Source of the DNA: Alnus glutinosa
Taxonomy: Eukaryota > Streptophyta > Magnoliopsida > Fagales > Betulaceae
Length of the DNA stretch: 64,000 bases
NCBI RefSeq assembly: GCF_958979055.1
Contig: NC_084896.1
Coordinates: 16,842,501 to 16,906,500 of the forward strand
Reading direction: 5' to 3'
Positions 22,001 to 33,846 of this stretch are shown piece after piece. Numbering within the stretch: the stretch's first letter is position 1; each line of letters starts with the position of its first letter. The translations under genes and the position numbers were made by a program. The notes under the pieces are model-generated. The model saw only the letters and a program-made list of their open reading frames with translations. It had not been told where the DNA came from and searched no databases.

Positions 22001-25000
22001 AGAACTCATGAGGGTCATTAAGAATTTTTAGTAATGCCCTTTGGGTTGACCAATGCACTTTCTACATTTCAAGGTCTCATGAATCATGTTTTTAGACCTT
22101 AACTAAGAAAGTTCGTATTGATTTTTTTTTTTTTTTTAGCAAGGATAATGAGGATCATTTAGTACACTTACAACTGGTGCTGGAAACCTTGCAGAATCAA
22201 CAGTTATTTGCTAAGTCAATGAAGTGTAAATTTAGGTGTCCTGAGGTAGAATATTTTGGCCATATTATTTCTACTATGGGGGTCAAGGCTGATCTAGCCA
22301 AGATCAAAGGGATGATCAAATGGCTCTTCTCTAAAATCCTTAAAGAGCTTCCTTGATCTCATGGGTTACTATAGAAAGTTCCTTAAAGGATATAGCCAAA
22401 TTGCAGCTCCATTGAAATCCTTATTAAAGAATGATTGATTTATGTGGACAACAAAGTCTATTGTTGCCTTTCTTCAACTCAAAGAGGCAGACACTACACC
22501 CATTGTTCTTATTTTGCTTGATTTTACCAAAGTCTTCAATATAAAGTGTGGTGCTTCAGGGGTGGTTATATGGGTTGTGCTCATGCAAGACTCTAGACCA
22601 GTAGCTTTTTATAGAAAAACCTTGAAAGGGAAAGCTCTCCACTACTTTACTTATGAGAAGGAACTTCTAGCCTTGGTTTCAATAGTTAAGAAGTGCCGAC
22701 CTTACTTGTTGGGCAAACCTTCAAGATCAAAACCAATCACTAGAGTCTGGAATTTTTACTCAAGCAAAAGATTGGAACTCCAACTCAGCAAAAATGGATT
22801 ACTAAACTGTTGGGGTATGACTTTACCATTGCATATAAGATGGATAGGGATAATGTTGTGGCTGATGCTCTCTCAAGGAAAATTGAGGACTTGTTGGTTC
22901 CTTTACAGGAAGGCCAACTCATGCTTATTACTTTTCCTAATCTAACTTTGGCTAATGATATCAAGGACAACTATTTACAAGATCCAGTGCTACATCAACT
23001 TCTGCTAGACTTGCAAAATGGTATTAACCTTCACCCTAAATATAGCCTTAGGAGTGGTTTACTCCTCTACAAAGGCATATTGTATGTGGGTCCCTTTGAG
23101 TATTTGAGGACTCAAATTTTAAACTTGGTTCATGATAGTCTTGTTGCAGGACATTCAGGTTATCAAAAAAACTCTCCATTGGGCCAAGCTCGATTTTTAT
23201 TGGCCAGGTATGTGCTGATATTAAACATTACATTAAGCATTGTGAGATGTGCCGAAGGAATAAGTGTGAAACCCTATTGCCTGCTGGGCTTTTACAACCT
23301 CTCCCTATTCCTACACGAGTTTGGGCGACTGTTTTTATGGATTTCATTGATTACCTCTATCTCATGGAAATAGTATCATTATGGTGGTGGTGGATCGCCT
23401 AAGTAAATATGCCCACTTCATGCCTATTTCTCATCCTTTCACGGCTGCTAAGGTAGGTAACATTTTCATGCTTAATGTCTTTATATTGCATGGTCTGCCT
23501 TGCTCCATTGTGAGTGACAAAGATGCAATTTTCACAAGCTCCTTTTGGCAAGAGTTATTCAAACTAGAGGGCACCAATTTATCTATGAGCACAGTTTATC
23601 ATCCCCAAAAGGATGGACAAACTAAGGTGGTCAACAAATGCCTAGAGCATTATCTTAGATGTTATGTGGGAGAAAAACCTAAGCAATGGTCTACTTGGCT
23701 TGCCATGGCGGAATACTTGTATAATACTAACTTTCATTCTTCTACTAAGTTCACACCATTTGAAGTTTTGTATCGCATACCTCCTCCAAAGCTACTAGAA
23801 TAAATTGTAGGGACTACTCTTAATCAGGCAATGGATAAGCATCTTCACAGCATAGAACATATTCCTGCAATCCTCATGCATAATCTCTTAGCTGCACAAA
23901 AAATGTAGAAATTTCATTATGATAAAAGGCGCAATGAAAGGTCTTTTGTTTCAGGTGATTGGGTTTACTTTAGGCTTCAACCTTATAAGGATAAAACTCT
24001 TGCTTTATGGAAATGCCTGAAGCTTTCTCCCTGCTTCCATGGCCCTTTTCAAGTGCTTCACAGGATAGGCGAGGTCGCTTACAAGCTCGATCTGCTTGTG
24101 GATTCCAAAATCCATCCAGTCTTTCATGTTTCCTATCTCAAGAAATAGATTGGCTAGCGCTTGTGCCCTTACCCTCTTTACCTCCAGTTGATAGTCATGG
24201 TGAAATTCAGCCTGAACTCGAGGAGATTCTACAACGTCGGGTTAATAAGGTTAATAATCATGCTCTTACCAATGTTCAGATTAAATGGAAGGGCACTTCA
24301 GTGGAGAATGTGACATGGGATGATTTTTGGACTTTATGGTCGTTGGTTGACATTTCCTCACCTTGTGGGCAAGGTTCTTTAAAGAGTGATGGACTGCAAT
24401 GATCACTAGTTTTAGTGAGAAGAAATAAGAAGAAATAAGAAGCATGGAGGTGTGTGCATGGGAAGAATAAGGGAACACATGTTTGTTGTGCTGAAGTATT
24501 AAAACACACGTATGATAGAAGTTGTTAGGCTAGCTGGACTTAGTTGTTAGAAGAGCCAGCTGGGGAGTCAGTTGTAAATAAGTGGGCTAAGCCTAGCAAT
24601 TGTAAGGCTATAAGCCATTGGGATTTGTAGAAGTGGGTACGAAAACATCTGAACTCTTTTGTAGTCTTTTACAATTTGGAGCTTGAGATTGGGCTTGAAC
24701 CATTCTCCTTTATTCAATATCCATTCAATTCTTTCTTATCATTCACTCTCAGAATCACTACATTCTATCATCATTCCATTCATAATTCACATAAAATACG
24801 AGAGTATTACGTTCAATCTGGAATTGACAAATCTGAATTTAACTTCACTTAATGAAATTCTAATTTGCTTATTTCCTTGATTGATTAGGCTTAACCACAT
24901 CTTCTAGGTCTTCCAATTTAAGTTGGATTCAGCCTTGGATAAAATTCTTCACCGACTTAACCAGTACACTAAAACTTATAATCAAATAAGTTTTGACACC

Positions 25001-25015
25001 GAATTTGCCAATACT
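19051..25015 (-). mobile_element. Second copy of the LTR-type fossil, split by a gypsy insertion
   Basis: The left part (about 19,051-19,692) shares blocks with 14,650-14,760. The right part (24,812-25,015) continues the same sequence context (CTTATAATCAAATAAGTTTT, GACTTAACCAGTACACT). The two parts flank the gypsy element at its target duplication, so the gypsy inserted into this older repeat. No coding domain is visible; outer ends are approximate. Confidence 0.35.
19693..24811 (+). mobile_element. Ty3/gypsy chromovirus, full span with both LTRs, decayed
   Basis: The 5' LTR spans about 19,693-20,150 and the 3' LTR about 24,395-24,811; both contain the block GGAGCTTGAGATTGGGCTTG and end near GAGTATTAC. 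CTCAA/TTCAA flank the element. A primer-binding site of the initiator-Met type (TTGGTATTAGAGC) follows the 5' LTR. Domains in order: gag (~20,160-20,990), protease region (~21,000-21,400), reverse transcriptase (~21,700-22,400, [16 protein letters not shown]), RNase H (~22,440-22,900), integrase (~22,980-23,800, VVVDRLSKYAHF and VSDKDAIF) and a chromodomain (~24,210-24,360, IKWKGTSVENVTWDD). Domain order and the chromodomain identify the chromovirus branch. The coding region is broken many times and the LTRs differ clearly in length, so it is an old fossil. Confidence 0.88.
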
Positions 25016-26717
25016 AAAAACCTAACATGACTTATGTGACTATGTCATTTATGTGACTATTATAATTTATAGTTATAGCTTCATTTTTAATTATATATAG
25101 TTATGATTTATGATTCATATCATATGATATGAGATTATATATAATAAGATATGAACATTATGACTTATTTTTATCCTAACTTCTTAAGTATCTAATAATA
25201 ATACAATTTAATACTTATATCGTATAATATAACTATATAAGCATTATCATTATAATTTAAATATATATAAGATAGAACCATATGATTATTAGATTCTATA
25301 ATAAAGATACATTGTGCTATATGAGATAAGATTTAATATTATATAAATTGTTAGATCAATGATCATTTGATATAAAATTTAATGATAATACTTATGATCA
25401 TATTATCTAATGATAATACTTAATTTGTGATTATAAGAAACACATTGTTGATTTTAATCCTAACCATTTAATTTGTGATTATATAATATATCAATCACAT
25501 TATTATTGTTTCTAATTATATGAATAATAATAACCATGTTTATTTGTTATTCTATACTTAAACTAAAATAAGCTATAAGTATCCATCTAAATTATGTTCT
25601 TAGAATCTTAGATCATACTTAAATTTAATCAAATGAATTGTTAGATCATATCACATATTGTTGTTAAATCATAGTACATTGTTAGATCATACTTAATTAT
25701 ACACTGATACAAAATAAGTATTGTTGATATGATTATTACATTTTATAATAAAGATATAATGTGCTATATCACCTAAGATTTAATATCATATAAATTGTTA
25801 GATCATATGATCATATCAAAATTATGTGCTTATTGTATATAGGTATAACTTATAACCTAATTTTTGTAGTTTACATTACTATGAATTGTAAATTTATGAG
25901 TTAGGATTTAGGAATTATGTGACATTATATGACTATAAATTTATAGATATGTATATATACTTAATCATATCACATATAAATTTTTATATTATATTCATAA
26001 GAATTGTTAGATCATGTTACATAATTTACATGATTATATCATACTTAGTCACTAGTTATATATACAAAATAAGTATTGTTGATCTGAATGATGAGTCATA
26101 TGTTTATTATATAATTTACATTATATAATGAAGATATACTGCGCCATATCAATGTATCTCCTAACTTCTAAGATTTTGTATCATATAAATTGTTATAACT
26201 TATAACATAATCTATATAGTTTATATTAATATGAATTGTATATAAATTATTATATACTTAATTATATCCATAAGAATTTTAGATCATATTATATCATTTA
26301 CATGATTAGATCATGCTTAGTCAATAGTCATATAAAATAATTGTTGTTGATATGAATTATATGATTATTACATAAATTACAATATATAATAAAGATACAT
26401 TGTGCCATATCAGTATTTCACCTAACTTCTAAGATTTAGTATCATATAAATTATTATATCATATACTGATTTAACTACCATTAGATACTTAATGGTTAGA
26501 TAATTTAAGATATGACCATATGATTAACTTTAATAATTAAATTATATATTATATAGATAATTATAAATATAATTATTTAATTATAGTTTATACTTTATAG
26601 ATATAATTATATGTTGTATACCAATAATTATTGTTACTTAATTAGTATTCAATATATACATATACATATATACTATATAAAATCACAATGACTATTGTTA
26701 AATTGTCACTTAATAAG

Positions 26718-26759
<42 letters not shown>
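25016..26759. repeat. AT-rich repeat block ending in a (TA)n array
   Basis: Extremely A+T-rich DNA with recurrent palindromic motifs (GATCATATGATC, ATCATATGA, TAAGTATTATCATTAGA-like) and a (TA)n tract at ~26,726-26,756. The same vocabulary occurs at 29,700-29,960 inside the hAT element and at 49,500-50,900 after a hAT-like end, so this block is probably derived from the same transposon family. No coding content. Confidence 0.4.
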
Positions 26760-27900
26760 TCGCGCTAATAAGCAAGCCGAACCCTTATACGAGTATGTTC
26801 GTGTAGACCACGCGTCGACCTGAGAGGACCCAACGCTTGCAGATGCGATTGGAAGGAAGATGGCCATCAAGAACAACCTACAGCAGCAACGGTGGAAGGC
26901 TTGGAGGAGGAATGTGGCCACCACGTGCTGGCAAGTGAGATCCACTTGCTGGTATGATGTGAACCTCGTCAAGAATAACGAGACCCAACAACGAAAGGGA
27001 ACCCAAGATCGTTCTATGGACAGATTCGAATGGAAGACCTAGACCCGTTGTTTATGACAAACAAGAACCTCGGTATAAGAAAGACGCCACAAATGGTGGT
27101 GGAAACTCCGTTTGATAAGTCGAGATGAACGCCACGGGAAATCCCGATAAGTTCGCGTAGTTCTTCAAAGAACCAAAGAGAATAAACCTCAAAAGTTTTA
27201 TGAATAATCAATGTCTCCTTTTTCATTGCTTATGCACCTATTTAAAGGGCTGAACATTACAAGGAAAAAAAACCTAACATAGAAAACCTAATTAAAGCCG
27301 AAAATGGGTAAGGAAAGAAATCATTACCTTTCTAAAACACACAAGATATATAAGGCAATAAAGGCTGGACGCCCACCCTCCTAATCAAAGCTAAAATAAA
27401 TCCATACTTGCCTAAAAAAAAAGACGCTAAAATAGGAAAGAAGAGCTGGACGCCTAGAGTCATATAGAAGGAAACAAAAGACAACATAAAAGGAAAGAAA
27501 GTGGCGCCTAGAATAGCCATGCAATCCGATCCTTCTAGAATAGACCCAAAATATTTCTTTCCAATTCTTAGCCTTGACCGGATCCTTCTAGAACTTGAAT
27601 CAAGGTGACGATTTTTTGTTGCCTACGTGGATCATGCTATTGGGCCTCCACGAATTTGCTTAAGCCCATAACTCTTGAATGAGTCCGTTGAGTACATCCT
27701 TGAACTTCTTTGCTCGTGCTCTCGTAACAGGCCCAATTGGTACTTGAATGAGATCCTTCGAAGCGGTGCCTTGATCTCCATCATGGTACAAGTAGGCCAC
27801 GCTCCGGTGCATGGAAGTCTATTGGAGATGATCGGGGACACGGTGGAATGGCGCGTGTCAGGCTGGATCTAGTGGAGGAAAGCAAATCTAGTTTTGAAAA
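26760..27900 (-). mobile_element. Probable LTR retrotransposon remnant, family not assigned
   Basis: Read on the minus strand the segment shows an LTR-like layout: a promoter-like stretch, a TATA-like TTAAATAGGTGC near 27,240, and then a leader containing GGTCTAGGTCTTCCATTCG and GATCTTGGGTTCCC, as in Tat/Athila-type gypsy leaders. No protein domain is visible and ends are approximate. The gypsy assignment is inference. Confidence 0.3.
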
Positions 27901-28930
27901 ATTCGACCCAAGATCATTGACAAATCTAGCTGAAGACATGATAGAGGAGGGAGATGGCCAGGACATCTACGATGGTGGAGAGTTAGTCGGCAGAGTAGAT
28001 GAATTGAGATAAGGCCTCCGAAGAGGTGGATAGGGCTTCCAAGGAGACTGTTAAGGCCTTCAAGGATGTAAGTAGAATCTCTGGGGAAGTAGTTGGAGCT
28101 TTAGAGGAGGCGAGAGGGGGAGAGGAAAAGGGGGGGGGGGGCAGAAGTGAAGGGGGAGCAAGAGGGGTCTCTTAACAGCAAGGGAAGATTTGCTTTTGGG
28201 AATCAAGAGAGAGAAGAGAGAGTTGAGAAGATGCTGAGATGAAAAAAATCACATTATAAAATAGTTACTAAAAAGAAATGTAGTTTCCTTCGTTAGTACG
28301 AGCCAAACCACTCTTATTTAGAGCATTCCCAATAACTTAGCCATTTTTTCACTTTTAGGCTAAATGACTAACCAATTCATTCAAAAGTCCTTCCATCCGA
28401 TTATGCAAATCAAATGCAAAATGTATTTATGATGCATTTGTGAATAAAACAACTCCACATGTGGAGCAACTCACTATTCATACATGCATATCTTTTTTTA
28501 TTTGTTTATATTTCTTTCACTCTCTCTCTCTCTCTCTCTCTCTCCTCCCCTCTTTCACCAAAAAATCATTTACGCCATAACAATATTGTAATATATCTCT
28601 GAATCTGGAAAATTATATTTTAAAGTATGTCTATATGACAAAATCTATGTTTGCTATGTAAAGGTCACACACATGCAAATCATATCAGATGAGAACAAAA
28701 ATTTTGCCGACTTTATAGCAAATAATTATTCAAAAAATGACCATATTAAAAAAAAGAAAAGAAAGATTTATCGTTGAAAAAATATCTTAAAATTAAAATA
28801 AAAAATAAAAAAAGAATAAAAAATATTTAAACAATATAATAAAATAATAAATAATCAAATGTATAGTATCTTTTTAAATCCATTAATTAAAATAGATAAA
28901 ATAAATGTTTGATTAGCTACTGTACATATA
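27901..28930. other. Intergenic DNA, purine-rich then AT-rich
   Basis: 27,960-28,240 is strongly G/A-biased (GGAGG, GAGAGG repeats and a G tract at ~28,129-28,141) and may be the continuation of the neighbouring LTR remnant. 28,255-28,930 is AT-rich, with a (CT)n tract at ~28,518-28,543. No gene recognised. Confidence 0.35.
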
Positions 28931-28949
28931 AAAATAGATAAGCCTTTCA

Positions 28950-29256
28950 GAATTGCCGTTCTCTCTCTCTTTGAGACCGCAGAGAAAAGTTGAGAGAGTA
29001 GAGAAGATAACAGTGTGCTTGCTTGTCGGGGGAGGGAGGTCAGCCTCCCTCCTCCCGGCTCTTGTCTTGCTGCTTCCTCCCTGAGCTTTTCTCAGTGGAG
29101 GCTAGATTTTCTCCTGGCCTTTAGGGTTGTGGAGCTTTTGTTCTCCTAGCCTTGATAGGCTATGATGATTTATATTTGTGTTTTCTTTCTCTTTTATTTT
29201 GTTTTTGGCAGGAAAACTCAAATCTAGGAGTTCCAGCCTAGAGGTGTGGCGGTGAT
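28950..29256 (+). mobile_element. Poly(A)-tailed retroposon copy A, 5' segment (interrupted by hAT)
   Basis: Starts directly after a target duplication copy (AAAATAGATAAGCCTTTCA, 28,931-28,949). It shares blocks with the inverse of 62,750-63,000, for example GTGGAGGCTAGATTTTCTCC versus GTGGAGGTTAGTTATTCTCT and GTGGAGCTTTTGTTC versus GTAGAGCTTTTGTTC. The element continues at 39,266 after a 10-kb hAT insertion. No ORF with a recognisable domain is present. Confidence 0.75.
29249..29256. repeat. 8-bp target duplication of the hAT element, left copy
   Basis: GCGGTGAT abuts the left terminal repeat; the right copy GTGGTGAT is at 39,258-39,265. Seven of eight bases match. An 8-bp duplication is diagnostic of hAT transposition. 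Confidence 0.85.
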
Positions 29257-29551
29257 TAGGGATGTAAAAAAACCAGTCCGTTCGACAACTCGCTCGATAC
29301 CCGCCCGGTTAAACTCGACCCGAACTCGAGCTCGGCACTGTACAAACCCGCTCGTTACTGTAGAAACCCGCTCGATTAATAAGTGATACATACTCGACTC
29401 GCTCGACAAAACTCGATAGGGGCTCGCGAGCCTAACTCGTTTAAAGCTCGACCCAACCCGCTCGCCCGACTCATTTAGGGGCTCGTGAGCCTAGTTAGCT
29501 CGTTTAAAGCTCGACTCAACCCGCTCGCTCGACTCGTTAGCTTTATATATA

Positions 29552-29668
<117 letters not shown>

Positions 29669-31531
29669 AATGTATATTAATAATTAAGTAATATATATTA
29701 TACTTATATTGGTTATTCAATATTTGTATTTATATTACTCCATTTAATTTTTATATCATTATCATATGAATATAACCATATAATTTAAGTATTATTATTA
29801 TATATTTATGAAATCATTAAATCACATGATCTGATATTTAAAATCATATGAATTATGTGATCATAAAATAGTACTTAGCAGTTAGCTCATATGATCTAAT
29901 TTAAGTATTATCATTAAATACTTATGAGTTGTGATGAAGCTCGACTCAACTTGTTAACTCATTCATACATCTTTGTATATATATATATATACAAATATAT
30001 TAGAATATAGTTAGAATATTTTAATTAAAATGAGTGATGTACATTTAAATATGTATATTAGTAATTGAGTAATATATGCTATATAAGTAACTTTAGGATA
30101 ACATATTAACTAGTTAGTTAATAAACTAATCTATTATTTAGTTAATTAATATATACTAAGTAAATAAGTGAATTAGTAATATAGTTAGAATACTCAATAT
30201 TTTGTGTTAATATATCTATATATATGTGTGTGTATTATATATTAGCATCAAGTGCTGACATACTAACTAGTAATGAGTTAGTTAATATGTTCGTAGTTAA
30301 CTATAGGTTATTTTAATAAAAAAAAAAGAAAAAAGAAAAAAAAGGTTACTTAATATTTGTAGATGTATTATATATATGAATGTGTTTAAACAATAATTCG
30401 TGAATAACGAACAATCAGAGCTATTACTCACTACATATGTATTTGTGTGTATATATGTTAGTATTAATGTCCTAACTAGCTAGTTAGTTAATAAACAAAC
30501 ATATTTAATAGTTAGTTAATATATACTAACTTAATATTACTAAATTACTAATTAAGTTAATTAATATAAGTTATATGTTATAACTATATAAGGAGTTAGA
30601 AAGTTAGTTAATAGGTAATATGTTACTGTGTTTGCGCATATTAAATTATCAATTATAGTTATAAATGTATTAAATTATTAATTAACCGTATATGATTCAT
30701 AAAGTATAGGTAAGAAATTATAGTATTATTAAGTAACTAACTAGCTATTAAGTAACTAATTACCTAGATAATTTCATATCATAGTATATGATTCATAAAG
30801 TATAGTCAAGGAATTAGAGTTTTATTAAGTAACTAACTAACTATCAAGTAACTAAGTAACTAAGTAACTAAATAACTAAGCATAGTTAAGGAATTAGAAT
30901 TTAGGGTTTAGGGTACATAATATTTTGTATATATATCATATATTATTAAGTTATTAACCCATAGTAACTAGTTACTTAATAAAATAACATTTTAACTAGT
31001 TAGTTAATACATAATTATATACTAACTTATATTTACATTATGTATTAATTACTATATTTTTGTATTTACACAAATAACAAATTATAGTTACATTATGTCT
31101 GCGTGTGTCTAAAAATAAATCACATTAGTATAGTTACATATGTATATTAAATTACATAATCATATTGTGTATAGAATATAGATAATAGTCTTAATAGATA
31201 TAAATATATGAGAAATGTTAGAAATACATTTTTGTATATATATATATACAAATACATATTAATATGTTTGAATATGTTAAACAAAATGAGTTATATACAT
31301 TTAATAAGGACAAGTGTTATCATAATTACGTCTGATGCATTGGGGGTGGAAAAAGATGAAGAGATATGCATACACATATATAATGAAAATGGGGAGTTTT
31401 AAGGTGTAATTACTTAGACAGTGTAAGCAAGAAATGGACGATTCAGTGACTTCAGTCTTTCAGATGACAAATAATATACATTATATACAACATATTAATC
31501 TAAAGGCTATTAATATACAGTTTTTATCCAA

Positions 31532-31595
31532 GTATGAGTCGTATGCGTGGATGATTTTATTTGAAAGACAGTCAGACCACGCATACGACTCATAC
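31532..31595. repeat. 19-bp perfect hairpin with 26-base loop
   Basis: Arms 31,532-31,550 (GTATGAGTCGTATGCGTGG) and 31,577-31,595 are exact reverse complements. A direct repeat GAAGACAGTCAGACCA-like occurs in the loop/right arm (31,564-31,579) and again at 31,612-31,627. It lies ~2.2 kb upstream of the transposase start, within the hAT. Confidence 0.8.
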
Positions 31596-31699
31596 AAGGA
31601 TGAATTACATGGAAGACAGTCAGACCATGGCATTTTAATAGCCTGTACGCGTTTTGGGGGGTGGGTCTACAGTGTCCAAACCGACAACGACGAGTTGAC

Positions 31700-33846
31700 G
31701 ACTGACGAGAGTCACGAGACTGAGAGTTTGGGAAATTGGGAGAGATGAATAAAATACAAAAAAGAAAAAGAAAAGAAGAAACCCATCATTTCAGAATTCA
31801 GAGTTTCAGACCTTCGGTGAGTGACTGAGCGAAAACACCGAAACAGTGAAACGGGAAACCCATCATTTCCTTTTCTTGAATCTGAAGCGCCAGCCTCAAA
31901 ACCAGTTGATTCTCCTTCCATACGCTTAGGCTAGGAGTGCTAGGTAGTTCAGAAATTTAATGCTAGCATTTAATGCAATTGTTTTCACCTCAACTACTCG
32001 TTCCTCTTGTTTGAAATCCAGCCTTTGATTTTCATTTACCCATTTAATCGAACGGCTTCTAACCTTCTACATGATTTGGGTTTGATACAATTTAGAGTTT
32101 CAAAACGAAATTTTTGATTTCAAACCAGACGACCGATCAGCTATCCCATCTCGCCGCCAGATTCCGATTTTTGTGGCAAAGTTTTGTTCTTTCTCACACA
32201 CACCAATGACAGAGGCAAATATGACTTTTGATATTTTGTACTTGTTTCTTCTTCCTCGAATCCCCTATTATACTCATACAACTCATAGTTCTGCTCACGA
32301 TTTTATGAGCAAGAAGACTCTGAAGAGAGAACTCCCCCCCCCGTCTCTTGATTCTTAAAGTAGATTACATGGTAGATACGTTTCAATGGTTTCATATGCC
32401 CTTTGATGTTATATTTTTTTTGTTTACTTTGTATTTAGTAGTTATGTTTTAAGAATCTTTAAGTTCTAATGTTAATTTTTGGCTTTTTAACTTTCAGGAG
32501 AGGAGACGAACGTTCATTTTTTGCTGCTTTGGTTTTGTTTCTCGATACTCCAAGGCTCCAAACTACAAACCTGCATATGACACACTGACTCTGAAGGTAT
32601 TTTCTTCTAATTCACCAAAAGTAATTACTGATTGTAACTGTTTAAAGAATACCTTGCAACAAAAATTTGTATAACAAAATAAAACTACAATGCAAATCCA
32701 GGAAGTAATTAAACAGAAAATGTTTGTACATGTATAATTTCTACTTTAGGAACAAGTATGTATAAAGAATTTTTTTTAGATAACTTTTTAATTTTTTATA
32801 AAAAAATTCTTTATATAATCTAATTTTTTCTTTTTTATTATATTGTTAGTAGATTTCATATTAAGATAAAATAAATTGTAACTATAAAAATAAGTTATAA
32901 CTGACTATATTGCCGTATCTGTTTGTGTTGTATTCATAAATACATGTAACATGTTCACTTTAAAGAGTATAATTGAATAAATAACATAAAGATAAAAGAA
33001 TGTAAAGAGTATCACCCAGATCGAAGTCCTAGGCCATCCATTAGGCAAGCAATTCACGTTCTTAATTTTAGAAGCAACAATGCCAAATCTTCCAACACAG
33101 ATGCCTGTTCCCATGTATCATCTACCTACACTAGTAGTCACTTCTGGTGCTGTGGTGCACCTTCCATAACTTCAAGCCTTCAACATGGTCGTTGAACAAG
33201 TGAACCATCTTGGTTTTTAAAACTAGCATAATCACTTTAGCCTGGCTAGCATTATGGTAAATGAGATATATCTGTTAAGTTTTAGTTATAGGATACATCT
33301 GTAAGGGTTAATATATCAAAACTAGCATAATCACATCTAATAAGCAGAGTTTTTCTAGTGCTGCCTACAACTGCTTCTGTATGAGGAATATAATTAAGGA
33401 TTCATAATTAACAAGAATATTATTTTATATTCTATTTGATTATTAAATGAATTAAACTTATCAGATATTCTATTTTGGGCAAGAATGTTAGCATTCTATT
33501 TCTACAGAAAAGGTGAACCTCACAGTAATGAAGTGGATTAAACATTTAAACCTAAACACCAGCAATGTGACCTTTTCCTCTCTAGCACTACAATTTCGAA
33601 CCAGATTCAGTTAATCAAATAAACCCAATATTTACCAAGAAGATTAAACTAAAAACAGGACCACACATCTCTGTATCAGATATACCAAGATTAATAGGTG
33701 GTCGATATTACCATTAATAACAGGTTTCTAATTCTTCTTTCAATTATTGGTGATTTTAGTTTTGTTTTCTGACATGTTTGGTTAGTATGTTTGTTCCTAG
33801 TTTTGGGCATTTTTGTTTCATACCTATCTTTCACATCTTAATAGTT
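31700..33846 (+). promoter_or_regulatory. Presumed leader/upstream region of the hAT transposase gene
   Basis: A GC-richer segment (31,640-32,360) with promoter-like and 5'UTR-like composition is followed by a possible non-coding exon at about 32,499-32,597 (acceptor CTTTCAG|G, donor GAAG|GTATTT). The rest to 33,846 is intron-like and AT-rich. No coding domain was recognised; it is unclear whether any of this is also captured host sequence. Confidence 0.3.

Noticed and set aside
30899-30914. TTTAGGGTTTAGGG, plant telomere-like repeat
   Set aside because: Only about two units inside the hAT; not a telomeric array.
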